From Methylomonas koyamae (GTDB taxonomy: Bacteria > Pseudomonadota > Gammaproteobacteria > Methylococcales > Methylomonadaceae): DNA of 64,000 bases. The notes beneath the pieces are model-generated. The model was not told where the DNA came from. It saw only the letters and a list, made by a program, of their open reading frames with translations, and did not search any database. Position numbers and translations under genes: made by a program. Of the stretch, positions 26,701-35,714 are shown one piece after another. The stretch lies in assembly GCF_019669905.1 (NCBI RefSeq), contig NZ_AP019778.1:177447-241446 (forward strand), given 5' to 3'. Each line of letters starts with the position of its first letter. Position 1 is the stretch's first letter.

Positions 26701-29431
26701 CTACGAAGACACCCTGTTGGGCGGGGCCGGCGACGACGTCTTGAATGGCGGCAACGGCTACGACAGCCTGACCGGCGGTTTGGGCAACGACACCTTGTAC
26801 GGCGGTAACAACGCCGACACCTACTACTTCAATCGCGGCGACGGCGCGGATACCGTCATCGAAAGCGGCGATCCTGCGGACAGTTACTCCTACGGAGGCA
26901 ATAACGACAAACTGGTGTTCGGTGCCGGCATCACGGCGGCGGATATGAGTTTTACCCAAGTCGGCAACGACTTGGTGATGGACTTGGGCGCCGGCGACCG
27001 GCTGACCTTCAAAAACTGGTATGTCTGGGTTAACTATGGCCCCGGCATGTTGCCGTACCAAGTCGAGAGCTTCCAGTTTGCCGACGGCACGGTGATGAGT
27101 GCCACAGCATTGCTGAACACCAAAGGTGTCGACATGGCCGGCACCGATGGCAACGACAACATTCTCAGCGGTGCCGAGATCGACCGGATCAATGCCGGAC
27201 TGGGTAACGATACCGTCAATGCCGGGGGCGGTGATGACATCGTCAATGGCGGCGACGGCAACGACACCTTGAACGGCCAGGACGGCAACGACAGCGTGGA
27301 CGGCGGTACCGGCGACGACACGCTCAGCGGCGGCAACGGTAACGACCTGCTGTTGGGCGGTCAAGGTGCCGACGTGCTGAACGGCGATGCCGGCAACGAT
27401 CGATTGGAAGGCGGTGACGGCAACGATACTTTAAATGGCGGCGACTACGAAGACACCCTGTTGGGCGGGGCCGGCGACGACGTCTTGAATGGCGGCAACG
27501 GCTACGACAGCCTGACCGGCGGTTTGGGCAACGACACCTTGTACGGCGGTAACAACGCCGACACCTACTACTTCAATCGCGGCGACGGCGCGGATACCGT
27601 CATCGAAAGCGGCGATCCTGCGGACAGTTACTCCTACGGAGGCAATAACGACAAACTGGTGTTCGGTGCCGGCATCACGGCGGCGGATATGAGTTTTACC
27701 CAAGTCGGCAACGACTTGGTGATGGACTTGGGCGCCGGCGACCGGCTGACCTTCAAAAACTGGTATGTCTGGGTTAACTATGGCCCCGGCATGTTGCCGT
27801 ACCAAGTCGAGAGCTTCCAGTTTGCCGACGGCACGGTGATGAGTGCCACAGCATTGCTGAACACCAAAGGTGTCGACATGGCCGGCACCGATGGCAACGA
27901 CAACATTCTCAGCGGTGCCGAGATCGACCGGATCAATGCCGGACTGGGTAACGATACCGTCAATGCCGGGGGCGGTGATGACATCGTCAATGGCGGCGAC
28001 GGCAACGACACCTTGAACGGCCAGGACGGCAACGACAGCGTGGACGGCGGTACCGGCGACGACACGCTCAGCGGCGGCAACGGTAACGACCTGCTGTTGG
28101 GCGGTCAAGGTGCCGACGTGCTGAACGGCGATGCCGGCAACGATCGATTGGAAGGCGGTGACGGCAACGATACTTTAAATGGCGGCGACTACGAAGACAC
28201 CCTGTTGGGCGGGGCCGGCGACGACGTCTTGAATGGCGGCAACGGCTACGACAGCCTGACCGGCGGTTTGGGCAACGACACCTTGTACGGCGGTAACAAC
28301 GCCGACACCTACTACTTCAATCGCGGCGACGGCGCGGATACCGTCATCGAAAGCGGCGATCCTGCGGACAGTTACTCCTACGGAGGCAATAACGACAAAC
28401 TGGTGTTCGGTGCCGGCATCACGGCGGCGGATATGAGTTTTACCCAAGTCGGCAACGACTTGGTGATGGACTTGGGCGCCGGCGACCGGCTGACCTTCAA
28501 AAACTGGTATGTCTGGGTTAACTATGGCCCCGGCATGTTGCCGTACCAAGTCGAGAGCTTCCAGTTTGCCGACGGCACGGTGATGAGTGCCACAGCATTG
28601 CTGAACACCAAAGGTGTCGACATGGCCGGCACCGATGGCAACGACAACATTCTCAGCGGTGCCGAGATCGACCGGATCAATGCCGGGCTGGGTAACGACA
28701 CCGTCAACGCCGGGGGCGGTGATGACTATTTGGATGGTGGGCTTGGCATAGATACTTTGATAGGAGGTCTGGGTAACGATACCTATGTGGTCGACAATGC
28801 TGGAGATATTGTTACCGAAGGTGTAGGGGCCGGGACAGATACAGTCATTAGTAGCGTTGATTACAACTTAAATAATGTTGCCAACGTAGAGAACCTAACG
28901 TTGATCGGCTCTACCGCTACCATTGGGACAGGCAATGCCTTGGACAATCGACTCACCGGCAACGGTGCCGCCAACAGCCTCTCCGGCTTGGCCGGCAACG
29001 ATACCCTTGAGGGTCTAGGCGGTGCCGATACGCTGACCGGCGGTTCCGGCAACGACACCTATGTCCTGGGCCGCGGCTACGCTACGGATACCGTCGTCGA
29101 GAACGATGCCACGGCGGGCAACACTGACATCGCGCAATTCCTGTCTGGGATCACAGCAGACCAGTTGTGGTTTGTCCATGCAGGCAACAATCTGGAAGTC
29201 AGCATCATCGGCACCTCGGATAAGCTGGTCATGCAAAACTGGTACAGCGGCAGCGCCAACCACGTCGAGCAGTTCAAGACCACGGACGGTAATTTGACTT
29301 TGCTGGACAGCCAAGTCGAGAGTTTAGTCTCGGCGATGGCGGCGTTTGCACCGCCGGCTGCGGGCCAGACCACGCTGCCGACCGATTATCAAGCTGCACT
29401 GGCACCCGTGATTGCGGCTAATTGGCGTTAA
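23708..29431 (+). CDS. Giant RTX calcium-binding protein, type I secretion substrate
   Basis: 1907 residues. Residues 1-~275 are AT-rich in DNA and contain a long hydrophobic stretch (~95-140, SALIAAGALVVGAAATPAVL) that could insert in membranes. Residues ~278-430 carry calcium-loop patterns (DLDGDGLET, DHDADGVKT, DKNANGTIDSGRE, DLNQDGIS) as in FrpC-like proteins. From ~700 on come RTX nonapeptides (GGxGxDxLxGG), including a 248-residue unit repeated ~3.7 times (residues ~761-1672). The C-terminal ~110 residues lack RTX repeats and would hold the type I secretion signal. The HlyB/HlyD/TolC operon lies convergently just downstream. It may be an adhesin or a toxin. Confidence 0.9.
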   Translation: MTNKLPIEFAEVLHEIMETGTIPTSTADALNNALGSDSISRMKGLLGFIGVADTMLSVMNRSVPYLGTTAEIGEVLLTLYSATTQLETDNYVSDATVLDLAASSSALIAAGALVVGAAATPAVLATAIGGVLVSAVLTTIPLVNNSFNTSHVAWDAYQSLASETRDLFNGINQVNTAASLLPDIMLAAYQQGVLSPLMTQIEQYGDHFYEVLDELSKLYDRQVEFSVGQNPNLPGSLFDFLSSAIASLPAKSLTFLFSHPNYLETPIGALFVLATLATPPVRRDPLVFDLDGDGLETAGVNTANPIYFDHDADGVKTATGWVKADDAFLVLDKNANGTIDSGRELFGDAMLKSNGLLAADGFDALRDLDANLDGKVDAADAQFANLRLWRDLNQDGISQTNELFTLGSQNIGAINVGSTEHSQVLANGNQLADIGSYVKTDGSSGALGEVSGNLGDINLIQDTFHSQFTDHLDTTGFEALPDMHGAGQVRNLREAATLSPALAQLLADFAAADRTGQQALLDTILKAWSDTSTMAATFTGAYAGHSLTVNIQNVATGSAVYNAWADKLTILENFNGRTFNTVPAGTTAATINLWSVTQDLLQSSYDALKNSVYQSLVLQTRVQPLLDLISLRVDENGVALDFTEVNAELDRRATINPGKAAADLAEFTIMTQDSLKDSGWRGWEKLVEYVNTYPMTPEMRSELVLAGVKFDGTVGNDTVVGDAGNNNISGGAGNDTIYGANGDDNLSGGDSEDVLLGGAGDDVLNGGNGYDSLTGGLGNDTLYGGNNADTYYFNRGDGADTVIESGDPADSYSYGGNNDKLVFGAGITAADMSFTQVGNDLVMDLGAGDRLTFKNWYVWVNYGPGMLPYQVESFQFADGTVMSATALLNTKGVDMAGTDGNDNILSGAEIDRINAGLGNDTVNAGGGDDIVNGGDGNDTLNGQDGNDSVDGGTGDDTLSGGNGNDLLLGGQGADVLNGDAGNDRLEGGDGNDTLNGGDYEDTLLGGAGDDVLNGGNGYDSLTGGLGNDTLYGGNNADTYYFNRGDGADTVIESGDPADSYSYGGNNDKLVFGAGITAADMSFTQVGNDLVMDLGAGDRLTFKNWYVWVNYGPGMLPYQVESFQFADGTVMSATALLNTKGVDMAGTDGNDNILSGAEIDRINAGLGNDTVNAGGGDDIVNGGDGNDTLNGQDGNDSVDGGTGDDTLSGGNGNDLLLGGQGADVLNGDAGNDRLEGGDGNDTLNGGDYEDTLLGGAGDDVLNGGNGYDSLTGGLGNDTLYGGNNADTYYFNRGDGADTVIESGDPADSYSYGGNNDKLVFGAGITAADMSFTQVGNDLVMDLGAGDRLTFKNWYVWVNYGPGMLPYQVESFQFADGTVMSATALLNTKGVDMAGTDGNDNILSGAEIDRINAGLGNDTVNAGGGDDIVNGGDGNDTLNGQDGNDSVDGGTGDDTLSGGNGNDLLLGGQGADVLNGDAGNDRLEGGDGNDTLNGGDYEDTLLGGAGDDVLNGGNGYDSLTGGLGNDTLYGGNNADTYYFNRGDGADTVIESGDPADSYSYGGNNDKLVFGAGITAADMSFTQVGNDLVMDLGAGDRLTFKNWYVWVNYGPGMLPYQVESFQFADGTVMSATALLNTKGVDMAGTDGNDNILSGAEIDRINAGLGNDTVNAGGGDDYLDGGLGIDTLIGGLGNDTYVVDNAGDIVTEGVGAGTDTVISSVDYNLNNVANVENLTLIGSTATIGTGNALDNRLTGNGAANSLSGLAGNDTLEGLGGADTLTGGSGNDTYVLGRGYATDTVVENDATAGNTDIAQFLSGITADQLWFVHAGNNLEVSIIGTSDKLVMQNWYSGSANHVEQFKTTDGNLTLLDSQVESLVSAMAAFAPPAAGQTTLPTDYQAALAPVIAANWR
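25990..28725 (+). repeat. 744-bp tandem repeat within the RTX gene, ~3.7 copies
   Basis: The marker GACGTCTTGAATGGC recurs at 25991, 26735, 27479 and 28223, exactly 744 bp (248 codons) apart. By eye the units are identical over nearly their full length. Each has a first RTX block, a beta-rich non-RTX module (SFTQVGNDLVMDLGAGDRLT) and a long second RTX block. The fourth copy breaks off near 28725. Near identity at DNA level implies recent amplification or gene conversion, and copy number may be misassembled. Confidence 0.93.
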
Positions 29432-29449
29432 CCGGCGTATCCTGAAGCC

Positions 29450-29478
29450 CGTCCCCGAGGTGTTTTGCTTTGGGGACG
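29450..29478. terminator. Candidate hairpin between convergent RTX and TolC genes
   Basis: CGTCCCC at 29450-29456 pairs with GGGGACG at 29472-29478, flanked by GCCC and GGGC that may extend the structure. It lies 19 bp after the RTX stop and before the convergent TolC gene. There is no clear T-run. Confidence 0.4.
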
Positions 29479-29584
29479 ATTAGGTTTCGGGCATCGATAT
29501 TGATACCACTGATCAGATTTCGTCTTTGTTTGGCTTATTCGACATGCTTTAGCCGTCGAATACGCGAACGCCGATCCTTTGAGT

Positions 29585-31135
29585 TCATCTTTCTGGAGTG
29601 ACGATGGCCGACTGACCTTTTGCCTTTGGCCCTTCGGCCTGTTCGATCATGTCTCGGCCCAGCAGGCCAGCGCTGGTGAACAAGCGCAAGCGGGCGGCTC
29701 GCCAGTCGGCCAGGGTGCGCAGGCGCTCCTGGCGGGCGTCGGCCAGTGCGGTCTGGGTATTCAGCAGTTCCAGGATGTCGGCGGCGCCTTTGTCGTAACG
29801 CCGCTGCGAGCTGGCGACGGCAGTTTGCGCGCTGTCCAGCCAAGTCGCCGAATAGCTCAGATTGTTTAGCGCGGCTTCGGCCTCGGCGTGGGCCTTGACC
29901 ACGTTCAGCAGGGTTTGTCGCTCGGTGTCGGCCAGTTCGGCCGCGCGTTGTTCGGCCTGGGCTTGCGCGCCGCGGATTTTGTAGGTACGGGCAAAGCCTT
30001 CGAACAGCGGGATGGTCAGGTTGATGCCGATGGTTTCCACCCGGGTTTGGCTTTGCGACAGGGCTTGATTGGGGTAGCCGTTTTGGTAGGCGTTCAGGCT
30101 GAAGTCCAGCGTCGGCAGGCCTTCGGACCGGGCTTGCACGATGCGCTGCTTGGCGGCTTCCCATTGGGCCTGGGCCGCGACGATGGCCGGATGGCGACGT
30201 TTGGCCTCGGCCAGCCAGATTTGCAGGTCGCGGCCGTCTTGGGCCAGCGTTTCCCCCGTTTGCTCAGGCTCGGCATTCTCCGGCAGGGTCAGTGCCGTTT
30301 CCGGGGCGATCCCCATGGCCTGGCGCAGTACCGCCAAGGCTTTGCGGTAATCGCCGTCGGCCCGGCTGCGCCCCAATGCCGCCTTGGCCAGGGCGGTTTC
30401 GGCTTGCAGAGTATCGCTACGGCTGCTGGCCCCGCTGGCCTCGCGGCGGCGGGCGCTGGCCAGGGTTTGGCCGGCCAACGCTTCGCTGTCGGTCTTGGCC
30501 TGCCGTTGGGCATTGGCGGTTTGGGCGTCGAAATAGGCTTGAATCACGCCGTCCAGCAGGCGTTGAAACACCGCGTCCTGGTTGGCCAAGGCCTGGGTCA
30601 ACAGCCAGTTGGCGGCGGCCAGATTGGCGGCGCGGCCGCCGAAGTCGAACAAGCGCCAACTCAGATTGCCGTATAAGGTAAAGCCGTCGGTTTCGCTCGA
30701 AGGGAGGGGCGAGTCCGGATATTGGTAATAGCTGTTCAGATGGTTGACCGCCGCATTGACGGTCGGCCAATAGCCGGCCTTGGCCACGCCGAGATTGGCG
30801 GCTTGGATCTTGAGCTCGGCCCAGGCGGCTTGGGCTTGCGGATGGTGGCACAAGGCCAGATCCACCGCCTCGTCCAACAGCAACGGCACGGTAAAATCCT
30901 TTTCGACAGGGCAAAGGATACCGCGCCTGTCGCCCGGCAATACCGCGCCTTGCTCCAGCACCGGCGGCCGGGTATCGAGCGGATCGTCGAGTAGGTCGGG
31001 GATGTTGGGTACGGCGGCTAAATCAAAACTCAGCGCCGGTACCGGTAACAGACTCAGCGCCAAACCCAGCGTGATGACTTTGCTCGAACGGCGGGGGTGG
31101 CACACGGTTCGCGCCGTTCCGGATTTAACGCTCAC
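29585..31135 (-). CDS. TolC-family outer-membrane protein of type I secretion
   Basis: 516 residues. A signal-like hydrophobic stretch (VITLGLALSLLPVPALSFDL) comes after a basic N-terminus, then two OEP/TolC repeats rich in Ala, Gln and heptads (residues ~80-300 and ~310-490). TolC-type trimers form the outer-membrane channel of type I exporters. It is the last gene of a minus-strand operon, overlapping the HlyD gene by 11 bp, convergent with the RTX gene that it probably exports. Confidence 0.87.
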   Translation of the reverse strand: MSVKSGTARTVCHPRRSSKVITLGLALSLLPVPALSFDLAAVPNIPDLLDDPLDTRPPVLEQGAVLPGDRRGILCPVEKDFTVPLLLDEAVDLALCHHPQAQAAWAELKIQAANLGVAKAGYWPTVNAAVNHLNSYYQYPDSPLPSSETDGFTLYGNLSWRLFDFGGRAANLAAANWLLTQALANQDAVFQRLLDGVIQAYFDAQTANAQRQAKTDSEALAGQTLASARRREASGASSRSDTLQAETALAKAALGRSRADGDYRKALAVLRQAMGIAPETALTLPENAEPEQTGETLAQDGRDLQIWLAEAKRRHPAIVAAQAQWEAAKQRIVQARSEGLPTLDFSLNAYQNGYPNQALSQSQTRVETIGINLTIPLFEGFARTYKIRGAQAQAEQRAAELADTERQTLLNVVKAHAEAEAALNNLSYSATWLDSAQTAVASSQRRYDKGAADILELLNTQTALADARQERLRTLADWRAARLRLFTSAGLLGRDMIEQAEGPKAKGQSAIVTPER

Positions 31136-32468
31136 GCAAGCTTTCCCGGCCGTGCTGCAACAGTGGCGTCAGTACGTATTCGATGACCCTGCGCCGGCCG
31201 GTTTTGATGTCGGCCTGGATCGACAAGCCGGGCGACAGCGCCGCATCGTGGCCGTCGACCGCCAGCGTCGCCTGGTCGAGGGCAATACGCACGCTGTAGA
31301 TCAAGCCTTTTTTCTCGTCTTGAATCGCATCGCGCGAGACATAGGCCACCCGGCCGGTGACGGTGCCGTATTTGGTATAGGGGAAGGCGTCGATCTTGAC
31401 TTCGGCGCTTTGCCCTTCCTGGACGAAGCCGATGTCCTTGTTTTCCAGGCTGGCTTCCACTTCGACCGTGCTGTCTTGCGGCACGATCTGCAACAAGGGT
31501 TGGGCCGCCGCGACCACGCCGCCGACGGTGTGGGCCGCGAGTTGCAGTACGGTGCCGGCCACCGGCGCGCTCAGTTTGAGCAAACGGCCATGGCCCTCGG
31601 CGCGCGCGGCGTCCTGTTCGGCGTCGCTGGCCAGTTTGCCGGCTTGGGTGTGTTCGTCGAAGGCCAGTTTGCGGGTTTCGGCGATCAGCGCCGCGCGTTG
31701 GTTTTTGGCGCTGTCGAGTTGGCCTTGCAGTTCGATGCGGGCCTGTTCCTTTTCCAGATAAGCGTGCGGGGCGACATCGTGGGCCTCGGCCAGGGCTTGG
31801 AAGTCGCGGGCTTGTTGCGCGACCAGCGGCAGCGCCGAGGCGTAGCGGGCGATATCGCCGTCCAGGCGTTGCCGCTTGGCGGTGAAGTCGCGGTATTGGC
31901 CTTCCAGGTGCGCCAACGCGGCTTGGTATTTGGTTTCGGCTACTTGTGCGGGTCGCACCAAAACCGGTGGCCTGCCGCGGTCGATAGCGTCGATCAACGC
32001 TTGGGCCCTGGCCTGTTGCAAGCGGGCTTCGACGACATTGGCTCTGGCTTTGTCGCGTTCGGCATCGAAGGCGCTGCTGTCCAGATCCAATATCGGCTCG
32101 CCTTGGCGGACGAACTGGCCTTCGCGGACGTAAATCGCCGAGACGCTGGCGGTATCGACCGAGGCGATGGTTTTGGTGCGGGCGCTGGGGATGATTTTGC
32201 CGGCGGCGTTGACGATGATATCCACTTCGCCGAACCAGGCCCAGGCCAGCGTTGCGGCGACCAGTGCCATCAACAACCAGGCCACGCCGCGGCCCAGCGG
32301 CGAGACCGGTTGGGCCTGCAAGGCCAGGGCGGCCGGCAGAAATTCGGCTTCGTCGTTCGAACGTGGCGGACTATCCAGTTCTCGTCGCTGCCGCCAAAAG
32401 TAACGGAAGGTGTCGCGGTAACGGCCCCACAGTTCGGCGTAGGCTTGCCAGCGGTAGCGCAGACTCAT
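31125..32468 (-). CDS. HlyD-family membrane fusion protein
   Basis: 447 residues. One transmembrane helix (VAWLLMALVAATLAWAWF, residues ~60-77) follows a cytoplasmic N-terminus. Then come the lipoyl half-motif (VSAIYVREGQFVRQGEPI), a long coiled coil (~120-290) and the second half (LSAPVAGTVLQLAAHTVGG). This is the adaptor between the ABC exporter and TolC. It overlaps the exporter gene by 4 bp (ATGA). Confidence 0.9.
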   Translation of the reverse strand: MSLRYRWQAYAELWGRYRDTFRYFWRQRRELDSPPRSNDEAEFLPAALALQAQPVSPLGRGVAWLLMALVAATLAWAWFGEVDIIVNAAGKIIPSARTKTIASVDTASVSAIYVREGQFVRQGEPILDLDSSAFDAERDKARANVVEARLQQARAQALIDAIDRGRPPVLVRPAQVAETKYQAALAHLEGQYRDFTAKRQRLDGDIARYASALPLVAQQARDFQALAEAHDVAPHAYLEKEQARIELQGQLDSAKNQRAALIAETRKLAFDEHTQAGKLASDAEQDAARAEGHGRLLKLSAPVAGTVLQLAAHTVGGVVAAAQPLLQIVPQDSTVEVEASLENKDIGFVQEGQSAEVKIDAFPYTKYGTVTGRVAYVSRDAIQDEKKGLIYSVRIALDQATLAVDGHDAALSPGLSIQADIKTGRRRVIEYVLTPLLQHGRESLRER

Positions 32469-34690
32469 GCGCCGGCCTGCTGCAATTGGTAAAGGTGGGC
32501 GTAGATGCCGTTCGGCACTTGCAATAATTCCTGATGCCGGCCGGTCTCGGCGATCTGGCCGCGCTCCATGACCACGATACGGTTGGCATCGCGCACCGCC
32601 GACAAGCGGTGGGCGATGATCAATACGGTGCGGCCTTGGCAGATGCGGCGCATATTGTCCTGAATGACTTTTTCAGACTCATAGTCCAAGGCGCTAGTGG
32701 CTTCGTCGAAGATCAGGATGCGCGGATTGCTGATCAACGCCCGGGCGATGGCGATGCGTTGGCGCTGGCCGCCGGATAAACCGGTGCCGTGTTCGCCGAC
32801 CAGCGTGTCGTAACCTTCCGGCAATTCGCAGATGAACTCGTGGGCGCCGGCCAGTTTGGCGGCTTCGATCACGGCTTCGAACGGCAAGGCCGGATTGACC
32901 AAGGCGATGTTGTCGCGAATCGAACGGTTGAACAGAGTATTTTCCTGCAACACCACGCCGATTTGTTGGCGTAGCGAAGCAGTGTCGATGATGACGATGT
33001 CGTGGCCGTCGATCAGTACCCGGCCGCGGTCCGGTACGAACAGGCGCTGCACCAGCTTGGTCAAGGTGCTTTTGCCGGAGCCGGAGCGACCGACAATGCC
33101 GATCACTTCGCCCGGCGCGATGCGTAAGTCGACCGCGCGAATCACGTCCGGCGCATCCGGCCGGTAACGGAACGACACCTGGTCGAACTCGATGGCGCCG
33201 GCAATCCGCGGCAGCCGGGTCTTTTGGCCCATGACTTCGCTGCGGGTATTGAGAATGTCGCCCAAGCGGCGCATCGAAATACCGACTTGCTGAAAGTCGT
33301 TCCACAGCTGCGCCAGCCGCAAAATCGGGGCCGAGACCTGGCCGGACAACATGTTGAAGGCCACCAGTTCGCCGACGGTCAACTGACCGTCGACTACCAG
33401 CGTGGCGCCCAGCCACATGATCGCGGCGGTCACCAGTTTGCTGATCAGATTGACGCCGCCGCCAGCCAAGGTGGCGGCTTGGGTGACCGACAGGCCGGCG
33501 GTAACGTAAGCGGCCAGTTGCTTCTCCCAGTGTTGGGTCCAGCGCGGCTCGACCGCCATGGCCTTGACCGTGTCGATGCCGCTGATGGTCTCGACCAAAA
33601 AAGCCTGGCTTTCGGCGCTACGGTTGAATTTCTCGTCCAATCGAGCCCGAATCACCGGGGTAAACACGACCGACAACAGGATATACAGCGGTATCGATAC
33701 TACGACGATCAGGGTCAGCCAGGCGCTGTAATACAGCATCACGCCGATGAAGATCACCGAGAACAGCAAATCCAGCAGCAAGGTGATGGCATTACCGGTC
33801 AGAAACGAACGGATGTTCTCCAGCTCGCGAACTCTGGCGACCGAATCGCCGACCCGGCGGGCCTGAAAATAAGCGGTCGGCAGCGCTAGCAGATGCTTGA
33901 ACAAGCGGGCGCCCAACTCCACGTCGATCTTGCTGCTGGTATGAGCGAACACCCAAGTGCGGATGCCGGACAAGGCGGCTTCGAACAGCATCGCCCCGAT
34001 CAGGCCGATCGCGATCACATTCAGGGTCTTCATCGCGTGGTTGACCAGCACCTTATCCATCACCACCTGAAAAAACAGCGGCGTGACCAGACCGATCAGC
34101 TGCAACACCAGCGAAATCAACAACACTTCGCCGAACAGTTTGCGGTACTTGATCAAGGCCGGAATGAACCAGGTGAAATCGAACTGGGCCGCCTCGCCGG
34201 CATAGCTGGCCTTGGAGGTAAAAAACAACAGCTCGCCGGTCCAACTCGCCAGCAATTCGGCCAGGGTCATCACCGCCGGCGGCTCGCCGGGGCGCTGGAT
34301 CAAGGCTTTGCCGCCGGCGTTGGGTGAGCCGCCATGGGTGGGCGCAGGCCCGCCTTGGTCAGGGCCGGCAGGCGCGGGCGGCCCGGCATCGTATTTGGCT
34401 AGGATGAAATAACGGCCGTCCTTGCCCAACGCGATCGCCGGCAACGGCGCTAGCGCCAAACGTTTCGGATCCTGCCGGCGCGGCTTGGCGGTCAAGCCCA
34501 AGCGTTGCGCGGCCAGTTGCAGTGCTCGGTTATCGAAGCGACAGCGCCCTTCGCGATCCGGCACCAACGCCGGCCCGAACTCGTGGCGCAAGGCGGCTTC
34601 GTCGGCGGCGACGCCGTGGAAGGCGGCCATCATCAACAACGCGGCCAGACCGGTATCCAGGTCGGCGGGGATTGGGGTGGTAGAGTTCAT
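32465..34690 (-). CDS. Type I secretion ABC exporter, HlyB-like
   Basis: 741 residues. The N-terminal C39-like domain (residues ~10-155) lacks the catalytic Cys (DTGLAALLMMAAFHG), so it is a substrate-binding rather than a peptidase domain, as in HlyB. It holds an unusual Pro/Gly-rich insert at ~103-137. Membrane helices span ~185-435. The ATPase shows Walker A GRSGSGKS (534-541), signature LSGGQ (638-642) and Walker B ILIFDE (658-663). It is the first gene of the export operon; the substrate is presumably the neighbouring RTX protein. Confidence 0.92.
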   Translation of the reverse strand: MNSTTPIPADLDTGLAALLMMAAFHGVAADEAALRHEFGPALVPDREGRCRFDNRALQLAAQRLGLTAKPRRQDPKRLALAPLPAIALGKDGRYFILAKYDAGPPAPAGPDQGGPAPTHGGSPNAGGKALIQRPGEPPAVMTLAELLASWTGELLFFTSKASYAGEAAQFDFTWFIPALIKYRKLFGEVLLISLVLQLIGLVTPLFFQVVMDKVLVNHAMKTLNVIAIGLIGAMLFEAALSGIRTWVFAHTSSKIDVELGARLFKHLLALPTAYFQARRVGDSVARVRELENIRSFLTGNAITLLLDLLFSVIFIGVMLYYSAWLTLIVVVSIPLYILLSVVFTPVIRARLDEKFNRSAESQAFLVETISGIDTVKAMAVEPRWTQHWEKQLAAYVTAGLSVTQAATLAGGGVNLISKLVTAAIMWLGATLVVDGQLTVGELVAFNMLSGQVSAPILRLAQLWNDFQQVGISMRRLGDILNTRSEVMGQKTRLPRIAGAIEFDQVSFRYRPDAPDVIRAVDLRIAPGEVIGIVGRSGSGKSTLTKLVQRLFVPDRGRVLIDGHDIVIIDTASLRQQIGVVLQENTLFNRSIRDNIALVNPALPFEAVIEAAKLAGAHEFICELPEGYDTLVGEHGTGLSGGQRQRIAIARALISNPRILIFDEATSALDYESEKVIQDNMRRICQGRTVLIIAHRLSAVRDANRIVVMERGQIAETGRHQELLQVPNGIYAHLYQLQQAGA

Positions 34691-35043
34691 TTACAACGGC
34701 TGGTCGAGGCTGAAAGGTCTGTGAGTGAACCCCACCTGAACTCACTGATCAAGCGGAGTAGTCGCGAATCGAGCACTGGCATCCTTGGCAAAAGACGAAT
34801 GGAATAGCGTTAAATAACTTCAAACCTCGCCGCTAACGGCAAACCCGATCGGCGAAAAGACCGGGCAAATCTAGCTTGCGATGCCGCATTTGTCTAGGGG
34901 AACCGGTCGGCAATGCGCGCGAACGCTAAGATTGAAACATCGTCAACATTTGCGCCGTGAAATAGACCATCGGCGCCAACGGCTGTTTTGGTATCGGAAT
35001 GCGTGGCGGCTTTGAAGTCGGAATCGGTGGCGGGTTTGATCGG
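34691..35043. other. Upstream region of the type I secretion operon
   Basis: No gene supported. It must contain the promoter for the minus-strand exporter operon. The palindromic GCCGCTAACGGC near 34830 was noted. No clear -10/-35 pair could be assigned. Confidence 0.4.
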
Positions 35044-35345
35044 AATATGCACCATCCAGGCAAACACGTGCTCGACCCGACAACTGGTTTTGGATCGGGT
35101 GCTGTTGCCTTGTTTTTCCCGGTCGGTCAGCGGTTTGTCGCGAACCCCTTTGCGGTGAATCCGGCTTCGGTCGCTTCGGATCGATAGGCGCTGTCGGCCC
35201 AGACGTCGCGGCTGGTGTTGCCGCTATCGAGCAAGCCGTTCAGGGCTTGGGAGTCGTGGACGCTGGCATCGGTGGCGGCGTATTTGCGCACCAGCTTGTG
35301 GGCATTATCAACGTTGACGTGGTTCTTGTATGCGAACGGCTATAG
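35044..35345 (-). pseudogene. IS5-family transposase relic (second copy)
   Basis: This stretch matches 53287-53600 with point changes and an internal deletion of about 30 bp, so it is a decayed copy of the same IS5-family transposase C-terminus (minus strand). The remainder to 35640 shows no gene. Confidence 0.75.
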
Positions 35346-35640
35346 TCGCTCGAAAAAACACGAAGGTATGGCTTTCGCTCATATTACTGGGTGCACACCG
35401 ATACTGCCCATGATTATTTGTTGGGCATAAAAGAGCCGCATGGAGTATGTCTGTCATTGTTGGGCCTTAGAAGATCAGGGCAATGAGTCTGGGATTGGCA
35501 TGGTCGTGTCTGCGGGCTTGATGTTTGAAGCCAGACTCTGAAAATGACACCCTATAGATTTTAATGGTAACAAAAGGAGTGTAGTCATCTTCTGGCATAA
35601 ATGTCCAAAATCGACCGGTTTCGGACAGTCCTCACAGGGT
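35346..35640. other. Intergenic, nothing recognised
   Basis: No open frame with support and no clear RNA or terminator. It separates the IS5 relic from the resolvase promoter region. Confidence 0.4.
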
Positions 35641-35675
35641 ATGTACTAAAGTAGGCCACTTGAATTACGGACATG

Positions 35676-35684
35676 TGTTATAAT
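35676..35684 (+). promoter_or_regulatory. Extended -10 promoter and possible res site for the resolvase
   Basis: TGTTATAAT at 35676-35684 is a consensus extended -10 element, 31 bp before ATG 35715. The surrounding TGTGTTATAATTCGTACA is an imperfect dyad of the kind that resolvases bind at res crossover sites. Promoters overlapping res sites are usual for resolvase genes. The res assignment is inference. Confidence 0.55.
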
Positions 35685-35714
35685 TCGTACATCCCTTTCG
35701 GACGGAATTAGCGC

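Noticed and set aside
25892..28549. Long minus-strand open frames (up to 242 residues) repeating every 744 bp
   Set aside because: They are the antisense shadow of the periodic GC-rich RTX repeats, with no ribosome-binding site or known domain.
25990..28725. CRISPR-like periodicity
   Set aside because: Repeats are long, contiguous and in frame in an RTX gene, without short repeats separated by unique spacers.
29888..34327. Long plus-strand frames opposite the type I secretion operon (up to 570 residues)
   Set aside because: Antisense of the TolC, HlyD and HlyB genes; low-complexity products without domains.
35659..35684. Standard -35/-10 promoter TTGAAT...TATAAT for the resolvase
   Set aside because: The spacer is only 13 bp; the extended -10 (TGTTATAAT) is the better reading.
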